Shown here piece by piece: positions 33,260-41,305 of a DNA stretch of 64,000 bases. A program made the translations under genes and the position numbers. Under the pieces are notes generated by a model. It did not search any database, was not told the origin of the DNA, and worked only from the letters and a program-made list of their open reading frames with translations. Position 1 is the stretch's first letter. Each line of letters opens with the position of its first letter. The stretch is from Streptomyces flavofungini (GTDB lineage: Bacteria; Actinomycetota; Actinomycetes; Streptomycetales; Streptomycetaceae), in NCBI RefSeq assembly GCF_030388665.1, contig NZ_CP128846.1, positions 8,528,001 through 8,592,000 of the forward strand. Direction: 5' to 3'.

Positions 33260-34654
33260 CACCGCGGTGACCCGCCCGTCCCGCACGGCCTCGACCAGCG
33301 CCCGGTGGTCGTGCTCGTTCCGGTCGGCGTAGGACTCGGCGAACCGGGCGATCGCGCGGTCGAAGGAGTCGGACTGCCCGAGATACGCGGCGATCGCGAT
33401 GCGGTCGCCGGAGCGCGCGTGGGCACGCGCCAGCGTCGCCCCGCACAGCCTCCCGAACAGCCGCATGAGGTCCGGCGCCATCGTGTCCGCCTTGGGTATC
33501 GCCTTCCAGTCCCGCAACTGCCGTACGTAGAAGTCGCGTTGCCGGCCGTCCAGGCCCGTGACCCGTTCCCAGCCCAGGAACATGTCGCTCGTGGCCTGCA
33601 TCAGCCGCTGCCCGGCCACGACCCGCTCGCCCTGGTGCCCGTACCCGCTCGGTTCGGTGAAGTCCGCGAGCGCCGAGTCCTGCGCCTCCTTCGCCTGCAG
33701 GAAGAGGGGGTCCCGGTCGTCCCTGCCCAGCAGCAGGATGATCCAGCAGCGGGTGCCGACGCTGCCGACGCCCACCACCTTGCGGGCCATGTCGACCACG
33801 CGGTACTGGGCGAGCAGCGCCCGGCGGTCCGACGACAGGCTGTGTGCGTAGCCCCCGACGAGGTCGCGCAACTGCCCTTCCAGGCGCGTCCGTTCGACGT
33901 CGGGCAGCAGCTCGTCCAAGGGGATCACCAGCGGCGGGTCCGGGGTGATGCGCACTTCGCCGCCGACCTTGTGGGAGAGCCTGTCCAGGGCCTGGAGGTG
34001 GTCGCGGGTGCGTGCCTTGGTGAGCGTGCGCGACAGCCGCCGCGCCGTCCGCGGCCGCAGCTGCTCGACGAGCACCTTGTACAACTCGTCCGCGTCGACC
34101 CGGGTGTACCACACGTCCACGTTGCGCATCCCGGCGAAGTCGTCCATCGCCTCCCGGTACCCGCGCACGGACTCGCGGACCACGCCCGTCCGCTCCGGCG
34201 CGCTGAACCCGTTGCCGCGCCCGGCGATCACCAGACTCGCGCACAGCCGCTTGACGTCCCACTCCCACGGGCCCGGGTGGGTCTCGTCGAAGTCGTTGAT
34301 GTCGAACATCAGATGCCGCTCCGGCGAGGCGAGCAGCCGGAAGTTCAGCATGTGCGCGTCGCCGCACAGCTGGGTCATGATGCCGCTCGTCGGCGTACCC
34401 GCCAGATCCTGCGCCATGATCGCCGCCGCGCCGCGGAAGAAGCGGAAGGGCGACTCCAGCATCCGCCCGTAGCGGATCGGCACCAGCTCCGGGACCCGGC
34501 TCGCCGACTGCCGCTCGATCACCTCGACCGGGTCCGGCCGGTCCGCGCCCGGCGCGAACTCCTCGTGGCTCGAACGCGGTACCAGCGTGCGCGCCGCCCT
34601 TCCGCGCGCGGCCCGTTCCTCCGGGGTGGCGTGCGTGTGCTTGGTCTCGGACAT
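33251..34654 (-). CDS. DUF2252 protein (kinase-like fold)
   Basis: A 467-residue cytoplasmic protein of the DUF2252 family: YGRMLESPFRFFRGAAAIMAQDL, CGDAHMLNFRLLASPERHLMFDINDFDET and WEWDVKRLCAS are conserved blocks. GDAHxxNF followed by DxNDFDE resembles the catalytic and metal loops of aminoglycoside-phosphotransferase-like kinases, so a small-molecule kinase is a reasonable inference. No substrate is known. GGAGGGAGG lies six bases before ATG 34654. It has its own TCACC-type site upstream. Confidence 0.85.
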   Translation of the reverse strand: MSETKHTHATPEERAARGRAARTLVPRSSHEEFAPGADRPDPVEVIERQSASRVPELVPIRYGRMLESPFRFFRGAAAIMAQDLAGTPTSGIMTQLCGDAHMLNFRLLASPERHLMFDINDFDETHPGPWEWDVKRLCASLVIAGRGNGFSAPERTGVVRESVRGYREAMDDFAGMRNVDVWYTRVDADELYKVLVEQLRPRTARRLSRTLTKARTRDHLQALDRLSHKVGGEVRITPDPPLVIPLDELLPDVERTRLEGQLRDLVGGYAHSLSSDRRALLAQYRVVDMARKVVGVGSVGTRCWIILLLGRDDRDPLFLQAKEAQDSALADFTEPSGYGHQGERVVAGQRLMQATSDMFLGWERVTGLDGRQRDFYVRQLRDWKAIPKADTMAPDLMRLFGRLCGATLARAHARSGDRIAIAAYLGQSDSFDRAIARFAESYADRNEHDHRALVEAVRDGRVTAVSA

Positions 34655-34704
34655 GAGGCCTCCCTCCTGGAAGGGCACGGTGGGGCCGCGCGGGCCCGGT
34701 GGCG

Positions 34705-34721
34705 TCACCCCCGCGGTGTGA
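34705..34721. promoter_or_regulatory. TCACC-N7-GGTGA-type inverted repeat, site 4
   Basis: TCACC-N7-TGTGA, one mismatch, 50 bases upstream of the leftward DUF2252 start. A separate perfect site for the rightward gene follows 34 bases away. Confidence 0.6.
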
Positions 34722-34755
34722 GAACGGGGGCCGGTCCCCGGGCCCGGCGTGCGGA

Positions 34756-34772
34756 TCACCTTCCGGGGGTGA
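34756..34772. promoter_or_regulatory. TCACC-N7-GGTGA inverted repeat, site 5
   Basis: Perfect arms, extended to ATCACC / GGTGAT as in site 2, 34 bases before the lipid-kinase start. Confidence 0.7.
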
Positions 34773-34806
34773 TGCGAGGGCGGGCCCCGGCCTGCACGGT
34801 GACCTC

Positions 34807-36135
34807 ATGAAACCGACGATGCGGGGGCGGCGGTGGCTGGCGCGCGTGGCGCTGGTCGCGGCCGCCGGAGTGGTGCTGGTCCCGGCCGTGTTCGCGGGAA
34901 CGCGGACCTTCGGTCTCCTTGCCGTCGGACTCGCGGGCCTGGCGCTCACCGCCGCCGCGATCTGGTGGGGGCTCAGTCGGCGGGGTCTCCTGCGGTTCCT
35001 GGCCCTGCTCCTCGCTGTGGCCGCACCCCTGTGGGTCCTCGTGGAGTACGCCAGGGCCGACCTGGTGTGGGTCGCCGCCCTGGCCCTCGCGCTCTGGCCG
35101 GTCGCGCTCGGCGCCGGGCGGGCCGCCGTCGCCCGGCACGACGAGCCGGACCCGATGCCCGAACATCCGGCGCCCGAGATCCGGCACCCGGTACTGATCA
35201 TGAATCCGCGCTCCGGCGGCGGCAAGGTGCGCCGCTTCGCCCTGCGCGAGCGGGCCGAGTCGCTGGGGGCGGAGGTACGGCTCCTGGAGCGGCGCGGTGA
35301 GACGGACGTGGCGGAACTGGCGCGCAAGGCCGCGGCCGAGGGCGCCGACCTCCTCGGGGTCGCGGGTGGCGACGGCACCCAGGCGCTGGTCGCCGATGTC
35401 GCCGCCGACCTGCGGCTCCCCTTCCTGGTGATCCCGGCAGGCACACGCAACCACTTCGCGCTCGACCTGGGACTGGACCGGGACGACCCGTCGAAGGCCC
35501 TGGACGCGCTGCGCGACGGCGTGGAACTCCACGTCGACATCGGCCGGGCAGGCGACCGCCCGTTCGTCAACAACGTGTCGTTCGGCGCCTACGCGGAAGT
35601 CGTGCAGAGCCCCTCGTACCGCGACGGCAAGACCCGCACCACCCTGAACCTGCTCCCCGACCTGCTCCTCGGCCACAAGGGCGCACACCTGACCGCGCGC
35701 GCCGAGGAGACGACCTTCTGTGGGCCGCAGGCCCTGCTGGTGAGCAACAACTCCTACGGCACCGGTGACATCGCGGGACTGGGGCACCGCGCCCGCGTGG
35801 ACGCCGGTGTGCTCGGCTGCGTCGGCGTCCGGGTGACCAGTGCCGCGCACGCCGCCGGGCTGCTGCGGGGGCGGCGCGCCGCGGGCCTGACACGGGCGAC
35901 GGCGACGACGGTGGTGGTCGACGCCGACCAGGAGCGGATCCCCGCCGGCGTCGACGGCGAGGCGCTGGTGCTGCGCACCCCGGTCCACTGCGAGCTGCGG
36001 CCACGGGCCCTGCGGGTGCTGGTACCGCGACGGCGGCCGGGCCTGCGCAAGGCCCGGCCGCCGGTGGACTGGCGGCTCGTCACGGGACTCGCCCTGACGT
36101 CGGGGCACGCCCTGAGGCGGACACCGCCGCGCTGA
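34807..36135 (+). CDS. Membrane-linked diacylglycerol/sphingosine kinase-like protein
   Basis: A 442-residue protein. Residues 1-105 hold four hydrophobic segments. Residues about 125-420 are a DAGK catalytic domain: ILIMNPRSGGGKVRRF like the NPxSG nucleotide loop, GVAGGDGTQ (G187-T191) as the signature loop, PAGTRNHFALDLGL, and FVNNVSFGAYAEVV. It should phosphorylate a lipid or lipid-like alcohol at the membrane. The fusion to an N-terminal membrane region is less common than the soluble form. The ribosome site is weak (GGTGA, which is also close to the repeat), so ATG 34807 is probable, not certain. Confidence 0.85.
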   Translation: MKPTMRGRRWLARVALVAAAGVVLVPAVFAGTRTFGLLAVGLAGLALTAAAIWWGLSRRGLLRFLALLLAVAAPLWVLVEYARADLVWVAALALALWPVALGAGRAAVARHDEPDPMPEHPAPEIRHPVLIMNPRSGGGKVRRFALRERAESLGAEVRLLERRGETDVAELARKAAAEGADLLGVAGGDGTQALVADVAADLRLPFLVIPAGTRNHFALDLGLDRDDPSKALDALRDGVELHVDIGRAGDRPFVNNVSFGAYAEVVQSPSYRDGKTRTTLNLLPDLLLGHKGAHLTARAEETTFCGPQALLVSNNSYGTGDIAGLGHRARVDAGVLGCVGVRVTSAAHAAGLLRGRRAAGLTRATATTVVVDADQERIPAGVDGEALVLRTPVHCELRPRALRVLVPRRRPGLRKARPPVDWRLVTGLALTSGHALRRTPPR

Positions 36136-36162
36136 GCCCGTCCGCTCACCGCCCGGGCGGAC

Positions 36163-36627
36163 TCACATCGGCGCGCCGTACACCTTGTGCGCCACCGGCC
36201 GCCCGTACATGGCGAGGGACCAGATCACCAGCACGTCGAGCGCGATGATGATCGCCGACCACACGGGGGCGTACGGGGTGAAGAAGAAGTTCTCCAACGC
36301 GCTGAGGCCGGCGATGACCATGCCGACGGCACGCGCCCACACCCGGCCGCTGAACAGCGTGAACGCGGCCGCGAGAATCACGACGCCGGAGATCAGGTGG
36401 AGCCATCCCCAGGCCGTGATGTCGAACTCGTAGATGTAGTTGTTCAGCCTCACGTAATAGTCGTCGTCGATGATCGCCGCGAGTCCCACGATCGCGTGGT
36501 AGGAGCCGATGATCGCCAGGACGCACACGGCGAACACCACGCCGCCGAGCGCGAGTGGCCGCACACGGGGCGACTCCGACTCCGGTGCGCTGTGCCGGGT
36601 CTGGCCCGGTGAAGTCTGTTCGGCCAT
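36163..36627 (-). CDS. Four-helix membrane protein (DUF7144-like)
   Basis: A 154-residue protein with four hydrophobic segments (about 27-50, 72-95, 99-118, 122-142). WGWLHLISGVVILAAAFTLFSGRVWARAVGMVIAGLSA and the FTPYAPVWSAIIIALDVLVIWSL end resemble small actinobacterial membrane proteins annotated DUF7144. Function unknown. AGGAGG precedes ATG 36627 by seven bases. It points toward the lipid kinase and has a TCACC-type site upstream. Confidence 0.75.
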   Translation of the reverse strand: MAEQTSPGQTRHSAPESESPRVRPLALGGVVFAVCVLAIIGSYHAIVGLAAIIDDDYYVRLNNYIYEFDITAWGWLHLISGVVILAAAFTLFSGRVWARAVGMVIAGLSALENFFFTPYAPVWSAIIIALDVLVIWSLAMYGRPVAHKVYGAPM

Positions 36628-36682
36628 GTCTGGACCTCCTCTTCGGTGAGCCGGAGCATGGCCCCTCGCCACCGGTTCCGGT

Positions 36683-36699
36683 TCACCCGCAGCGGATGA
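36683..36699. promoter_or_regulatory. TCACC-N7-GGTGA-type inverted repeat, site 6
   Basis: TCACC-N7-GATGA, one mismatch, 55 bases upstream of the leftward gene at 36627. Confidence 0.5.
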
Positions 36700-36723
36700 G
36701 TCCGGGGAGCGCACGGGCCGCTG

Positions 36724-36740
36724 TCACCCTGGCGGGGTGA
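36724..36740. promoter_or_regulatory. TCACC-N7-GGTGA inverted repeat, site 7
   Basis: Perfect arms, 62 bases before the small gene at 36803. Together with site 6 it gives each divergent gene its own copy. Confidence 0.7.
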
Positions 36741-36802
36741 GGCGGTCCGCGTCCGTCCCGGAAGAATGGTCGCGTCGGTGACGCCGCTGCGGAGGTGAGG
36801 CC

Positions 36803-37054
36803 ATGAACGGGCCGCAGCCGGGCCCGGGAGCAGACCGGCCCGGGGCGCCGTCCGCAGGCGGCGACTTCGAGATCCGTGTCCGGGGCAGGATCGGCGACAG
36901 CTTCCGGTCCGCTTTCGGCGAGGTGACGGTGCGGCTGCGGCCCGCCGAGACGGTCCTGTACGGCGTCGGCCTCGACCAGAGCGCCCTCTACGGCATCCTC
37001 GACCGCATCCAGGCGCTGGGCCTCGAACTGCTCGAGGTGCGTCGACTGCCCTGA
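36803..37054 (+). CDS. Small hypothetical protein
   Basis: An 83-residue soluble protein. After a Pro/Gly-rich start it has a compact part (FEIRVRGRIGDSF, EVTVRLRPAETVLYGVGLDQSALYGILDRIQALGLELLEVRRL) that reads like a beta-strand/helix small domain. Not recognised. GGAGGTGAGG precedes ATG 36803. Proteins of this kind sit beside DUF1269/DUF6325 genes in some actinobacteria, but I cannot assign a role. Confidence 0.7.
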   Translation: MNGPQPGPGADRPGAPSAGGDFEIRVRGRIGDSFRSAFGEVTVRLRPAETVLYGVGLDQSALYGILDRIQALGLELLEVRRLP

Positions 37055-37123
37055 GGGCACGCCGGTCCGGGCGGGACGGACGAGGCCGTTCGTCCCCCTC
37101 AGATGGGCCGTAAAGCACCTTCC

Positions 37124-37144
37124 TCACACCCTCCCGAAGTGTGA
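37124..37144. promoter_or_regulatory. Variant inverted repeat upstream of the LuxR gene
   Basis: TCACACC-N7-AGTGTGA, six of seven arm positions paired with the same 7-base spacer. It differs from the TCACC set in its inner bases, so it may bind a related or different regulator. It is 40 bases before the LuxR start. Confidence 0.45.
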
Positions 37145-37184
37145 CCTTCTGGTGTGTACCGCCTGCCGACAGGAGGTGGGGGAC

Positions 37185-37673
37185 ATGCCCGTGGTGGTCC
37201 GTGCCCAGGAGGGCCGCCGACGTCCGGATTCCCGCTCGGCGGACCCGGCCCGGGTGGCCACGCTGCGCGGCCACCTCCGCGGTCTCGGACGGGACGCGCA
37301 GAGAGCGGAGACGGCGGTCGACACCTGCCTGGTGTGGCTCGCCGGTGCCCTGGTGCGCATCGCGGAGGACCTGGAGGATCCGCACAGCGTGGGAGCGCTG
37401 GTCGACGAGGCGTTCGCCGTGCTGGCCTCGGTGTCCCAGGGCGGGCGGACCGGTGCGGACGCGGGCCCCGCGCCGCCCGTCGAGGCGTTGACGCAGCGTG
37501 AACTGATGGTGCTGCGCCGTCTCCAGGGCGATGTGTCGCTGCGCCGGATCGCCGACGGCCTGTTCATCTCCCACAACACCGTCAAGAGCCACGCCCGCGC
37601 GCTGTACCGCAAGCTCGGGGCGCACTCACGGGCCGAAGCGCTGTGCCGGGCACGGAGACTGGGGCTCATCTAG
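37185..37673 (+). CDS. LuxR-type HTH regulator (small)
   Basis: A 162-residue regulator without a receiver domain. Residues 1-85 are helical and charged (LRGHLRGLGRDAQRAETAVDT). The C-terminal HTH is standard: LTQRELMVLRRLQGDVSLRRIADGLFISHNTVKSHARALYRKLG, with the E-L-M-V-L and N-T-V-K-S-H core. AGGAGGTGGGGG lies just before ATG 37185; an in-frame ATG at 37152 is less likely. Its stop overlaps the opposing LAL gene by eight bases. It is one of two candidates for the regulator of the TCACC regulon. Confidence 0.85.
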   Translation: MPVVVRAQEGRRRPDSRSADPARVATLRGHLRGLGRDAQRAETAVDTCLVWLAGALVRIAEDLEDPHSVGALVDEAFAVLASVSQGGRTGADAGPAPPVEALTQRELMVLRRLQGDVSLRRIADGLFISHNTVKSHARALYRKLGAHSRAEALCRARRLGLI

Positions 37674-39987
37674 AGCCGGTCGCGTCCGCCTTCGGCCGCT
37701 CGAACCCGCTCGGGCGCAGCAGGTCGAGCTCCACGGCGCGTCGGATGGCGGCCGACCGCCGGGTCACGGCCAGCTTGCGGTAGACGCTCTTCAGATGGGT
37801 CTTGACGGTGTTGACGGAGAGATAGATGTCCTCCGCGATCTCCTCGGTGGTCATCATCTGCGCCAACCGCTCCAGCACGTCGCGCTCCCGGGAGCTGAGG
37901 CGCTCCACGGGCGGTGCGGGGGCGGGCTCCTGGCCGGCGACGGGACGCCGCACCCGCCCGCAGGGCGTGCTGAGGCAGATCGCACAGGCACGTTCCACGG
38001 CTGGTCCGAGCCCGTCGGGAAGCCAGGTCGAGGTGGCGGCGACGAGGGTGTCGGGGACCCGCGTCAGCCCGCGCTCCGCCGCCGTGACGAGCCCGGCGAC
38101 CAGGTCGGCGACCCCCGACGTGAAGGCGTCGGGCCGCTGCCGGAGCGCCGCGCGTGCCTGGGCCAACTGGCGGCGCGCGGGGCCGGGTTCGCCGCGCGCG
38201 AGGTCCACCCACGCGCGCACGGCAAGCAGCGTGCTCCTGGTGGGGGCCGCCGGGGTCCAGGCGGGCAGCGGCGGCCTGCCCGCCTGCGCGGCGAACTCGT
38301 CGGCGGCGCGGAACCGTCCGCGCAGCGCTTCGAGGAGGGCGAGCTCGACCAGGCAGTCCCGCCGCAGCACGCCGTTCCCGGCCGCTCCCGCCGCTTTGAG
38401 ACAGCCGGTGAGGGCGGCTTCGGCGGCCTTCGACGCGCCGCTCCGCAGGGCGGCACGGCCCCGCACGATCAGCGTGAGCGCCTTGATCTCCGGGCGGTCC
38501 GTCAGGGCCCCCGGAGGCAGCAGGGCGACGAGGGCGTCCGCGTCGCCCGCCGCGGCCCGTGCCGCCCGGACGTCGCGCCCGTGCTCCAGGGCCGTGCGTA
38601 CCACCGCGTGGCAGAGGCGGCACCTCAGGGCGCGGTCGCCGTCGCCCTCCGGCAGCCGGGAGATCAGCTCGGTGGCCTGTCCGAGGGCTTCGGCGCAGGC
38701 CGACGCGTCGGCCCGGGCCGCGGCGGCGGCCGCGGCGACGAGCGCCGACTCCGGTTCACCGGGCGGCGCGCCGGCCGGGACGCGCGCGCAGAGGGCGTCC
38801 GGCAGCCGTGCGGCGGTGAGTCCGAGTACCTGGCCGATCGCGAGCCGGTGCACGATCAGACGGCTGGCGCAGTCCCAGTCCTCCGCCGCGAGCGCGTGGT
38901 CCACCGCCTGGGTGAGCAGGCCGTGGTCGGCGAGCCAGGCCGCGGCTCTGCGGTGCAGGTCCGGGACGAGCCCGGGGCTCTCGTGGCGCAGGCTCACCCG
39001 CAGCACGTCCGTGAACATCTGGTGGCAGCGGAACCAGCCCTGCCCGACGGACTGCAGGAAGGAGTTCTGGCGTACCAGCGCGGTGAAGTGCCGCCCCGCG
39101 GCGGGGCCCGCGAGCGCGAGGGCCAGCTCCGCGTTGAGGTGGTCGACGATGCTCGTCGTCAGCAGCAGGTGGCGCATGTCCGGTGGCTGTACGTCGAGCA
39201 CCTCCTCGACGAGGTAGGTCACGACGGACTCGTCGTCACCGGCGAACCGGGCGACGAACTGCGCGGGGTGGGGGTGGTGCTCCATCGACATCGCGGCGAG
39301 CCGCAGCCCCGCCGCCCATCCGTCCGTGCGCTGCCTGAGGGTGCTCAGCACGGACTTGGGCACCTCGACGCCGTGCTGGGCCAGCAGCGCGCCCGTCTCG
39401 CCGTCGTCGAACGCGAGGTCGGCGGTGCGCAGTTCCGTGAGGTCGCCGACGAGCCGGTGGCGGTGCAGCCGCAGCGGCGGATCCCGCCGGGAGAGGACGA
39501 GGAGCCGCAGCACGTCCGGTGTGTGCCGCAGCAGGTCGACCACGCCCTCGGCGATGAGGGAGTCCGGCTCCGGCTGGAAGTCGTCGAGGACCAGCACCAC
39601 CGGTTCGCGGCGGGCGCCGAGCAGGGCCGAGAGACCGGACACGAGCAGCGGCCCCGCGGCCGCGGTGTCCGGCCACGGCAGGTCCACGCCCGCCGCACGC
39701 AGGGCGCCGAGCACCCGCGGCCAGAAGACCGCGGGCTCCTCCTCGCGCCCGTCGCAGGTCACCCAGGCCACCGGGCCGGGGGACCGGCCGGTGTGCGCCC
39801 ATTCCACCGCGACCGCGGACTTCCCCGCGCCCACGGGACCCACGACGACGGTCAGCGGCCCGAGGACGCCCCGGGACAGCCGTTCGGTGAGCCGGGGCCG
39901 CGGGACGATCCACTGCGGCAGCGGCGGCATGGTCACGCGGGATGCCGGAACGGAGCCGGCGTGTCGCGCGCACGTGCACTCGTCCAT
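37666..39987 (-). CDS. LAL/MalT-type ATP-dependent LuxR regulator
   Basis: A 773-residue STAND regulator. Walker A GPVGAGKS (50-57), Walker B VVLVLDDFQPE near 145, then a winged-helix and TPR-like helical array from about 330 to 690, and a C-terminal LuxR HTH (LSSRERDVLERLAQMMTTEEIAEDIYLSVNTVKTHLKSVYRKL). MalT-type proteins bind ATP and an inducer, oligomerise and activate transcription. GAGGTGA precedes ATG 39987. It likely controls neighbours; its own promoter has a TCACCCGGGTGA palindrome, so it may be self-regulated or be a target of the same factor. Confidence 0.88.
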   Translation of the reverse strand: MDECTCARHAGSVPASRVTMPPLPQWIVPRPRLTERLSRGVLGPLTVVVGPVGAGKSAVAVEWAHTGRSPGPVAWVTCDGREEEPAVFWPRVLGALRAAGVDLPWPDTAAAGPLLVSGLSALLGARREPVVLVLDDFQPEPDSLIAEGVVDLLRHTPDVLRLLVLSRRDPPLRLHRHRLVGDLTELRTADLAFDDGETGALLAQHGVEVPKSVLSTLRQRTDGWAAGLRLAAMSMEHHPHPAQFVARFAGDDESVVTYLVEEVLDVQPPDMRHLLLTTSIVDHLNAELALALAGPAAGRHFTALVRQNSFLQSVGQGWFRCHQMFTDVLRVSLRHESPGLVPDLHRRAAAWLADHGLLTQAVDHALAAEDWDCASRLIVHRLAIGQVLGLTAARLPDALCARVPAGAPPGEPESALVAAAAAAARADASACAEALGQATELISRLPEGDGDRALRCRLCHAVVRTALEHGRDVRAARAAAGDADALVALLPPGALTDRPEIKALTLIVRGRAALRSGASKAAEAALTGCLKAAGAAGNGVLRRDCLVELALLEALRGRFRAADEFAAQAGRPPLPAWTPAAPTRSTLLAVRAWVDLARGEPGPARRQLAQARAALRQRPDAFTSGVADLVAGLVTAAERGLTRVPDTLVAATSTWLPDGLGPAVERACAICLSTPCGRVRRPVAGQEPAPAPPVERLSSRERDVLERLAQMMTTEEIAEDIYLSVNTVKTHLKSVYRKLAVTRRSAAIRRAVELDLLRPSGFERPKADATGSR

Positions 39988-40074
39988 GGCGTCACCTCGC
40001 GCTCGGGAGCAGGGTGGTGAGGCACAGCCAAGTGTGGTGCCGAGGGGCGGGACGGCAGCCGTCGCGGATGCCGT

Positions 40075-40088
40075 CTCACCCGGGTGAG
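40075..40088. promoter_or_regulatory. CTCACCCGGGTGAG palindrome upstream of the LAL gene
   Basis: A perfect 14-bp palindrome with the same TCACC/GGTGA half-sites but only a 2-base spacer. It is 88 bases before the LAL start, just past the stop of the DUF1269 gene. Confidence 0.5.
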
Positions 40089-40107
40089 TTCTGGACCTGT
40101 GGGAGGG

Positions 40108-40632
40108 TCACGCGGGCTCGCGCCCCGGACCGGTGCCCGGCACCGGCGGCGTCTGCTGCAGAGCCGCGACCAGTTCCTCCTCCCTGTCCCTGGTCAGCGA
40201 GGTGCGCAGGACGACGGGGCTGAAGGGGCGCAGCGCTTCGCGTACCCGGTCGGGCGTAGAGCGGCGTACGAGCGCGAACACCGCCGCCCGGCCGGGCTCC
40301 AGGGTGCTTGCCACCTCTTTGATGAAGGCGTCGTTCATGCCGATGTCGGTCAGCTTGCCCGCGACCGCGCCGGTGGCGGCGCCGACCGCCGCTCCGAAGA
40401 CGGGCATCAGGAACAGCAGGCCGAACAGCGAGCCCCACAGCGCGCCACCGGCCGCGCCGGTCGCGGTGGTGCTGTAGCTCTGCCGCACATGGATCTTGCC
40501 GTCCATGGTGCGCCACGCGAGCGCCGCGTCCTCCAGGTCCAGCAGCTCCTGGTGCGACAGCTCCTTTCCGAGCCGCATGACAGCCTCGGCCTTCTCCTTG
40601 TCCGAGAAGCCGAGGACGACGAGTTCAGCCAT
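40108..40632 (-). CDS. DUF1269 membrane protein
   Basis: A 174-residue protein with an N-terminal ferredoxin-like part (ELVVLGFSDKEKAEAVMRLGKEL), a central Gly/Ala-rich membrane hairpin (GGALWGSLFGLLFLMPVFGAAVGAATGAVAG) and a C-terminal acidic half with VFALVRR. This matches DUF1269 proteins. Function unknown; often stress-linked. AGGAGG precedes ATG 40632, and TGATG couples it to the upstream DUF6325 gene. Confidence 0.85.
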   Translation of the reverse strand: MAELVVLGFSDKEKAEAVMRLGKELSHQELLDLEDAALAWRTMDGKIHVRQSYSTTATGAAGGALWGSLFGLLFLMPVFGAAVGAATGAVAGKLTDIGMNDAFIKEVASTLEPGRAAVFALVRRSTPDRVREALRPFSPVVLRTSLTRDREEELVAALQQTPPVPGTGPGREPA

Positions 40633-41183
40633 CAGGACCTCCTGTTGCCGCGGGCCGTCCGGCCCGGTGCGGATGGGGGTGCGGAGGGTTCGCCGCGCCG
40701 CTGGGCCGCGGCCATGAGTTCCACGGCGACCGGTTCCAGGGCCTCCTCGGTGAGGAACCCCTCGGCGACGGGAACTCCGCCCGCGTCGCGGATCGCGCTC
40801 CTCAAGTACCTGGCCCACACGTGTTCGAGCAGGATGTACGCCGCCGACGTCCCGGGGTCCTGCTGCTCGGCGAGCTCCCTGATCTCGGCGAGGGTGAGGC
40901 CGAAGGCGTTCTCCCCGGCGATCGACGGAGCGGTGCTCTCCGCCCCCGACAGGAGTTCGCGGGGGATGCCGAGCAGGGCGGCCACGGTGTCGCCCATGTC
41001 CTCGGCCTGGTAGTCCAGGGTGAACAGGTTCCCGCCGGTCCCCTTCTTCACGAAGAGCATGTCGAGGACGCGGATCTGGCCGTTGGCCTCCAGGATCTCC
41101 AGTTCCTCGGCGATGCGCCCCTCGAACTTCGTGTCGGGGCCGAACTCGACGGCCAGCAGCTGGACAGGACCGATGCTGCCCAT
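40632..41183 (-). CDS. DUF6325-like soluble protein
   Basis: A 183-residue protein starting MGSIGPVQLLAVEFGPDT, with alternating strands and helices (EELEILEANGQIRVLDMLFVKK) and an acidic middle. It resembles DUF6325 proteins, which share the ferredoxin-like fold of DUF1269 but lack the membrane hairpin. It forms a two-gene operon with the DUF1269 gene. ATG 41183 has AAGGGAGA six bases upstream; ATG 41216 is possible. Function unknown. Confidence 0.75.
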   Translation of the reverse strand: MGSIGPVQLLAVEFGPDTKFEGRIAEELEILEANGQIRVLDMLFVKKGTGGNLFTLDYQAEDMGDTVAALLGIPRELLSGAESTAPSIAGENAFGLTLAEIRELAEQQDPGTSAAYILLEHVWARYLRSAIRDAGGVPVAEGFLTEEALEPVAVELMAAAQRRGEPSAPPSAPGRTARGNRRS

Positions 41184-41239
41184 GGTGTCTCCCTTCGTCG
41201 CCACGGCCTCCATTTCCCCGCGGACCGGGCCGTTCGGCG

Positions 41240-41256
41240 TCACCCGCCGCAGGTGA
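41240..41256. promoter_or_regulatory. TCACC-N7-GGTGA inverted repeat, site 8
   Basis: Perfect arms, midway between divergent starts at 41183 (56 bases) and 41306 (49 bases). It probably serves both operons. Confidence 0.7.
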
Positions 41257-41305
41257 GGAAGCGGGGCGGAACCGCCCTCACGGTGGCCGCGGAGGTGTGA
41301 CGCCC

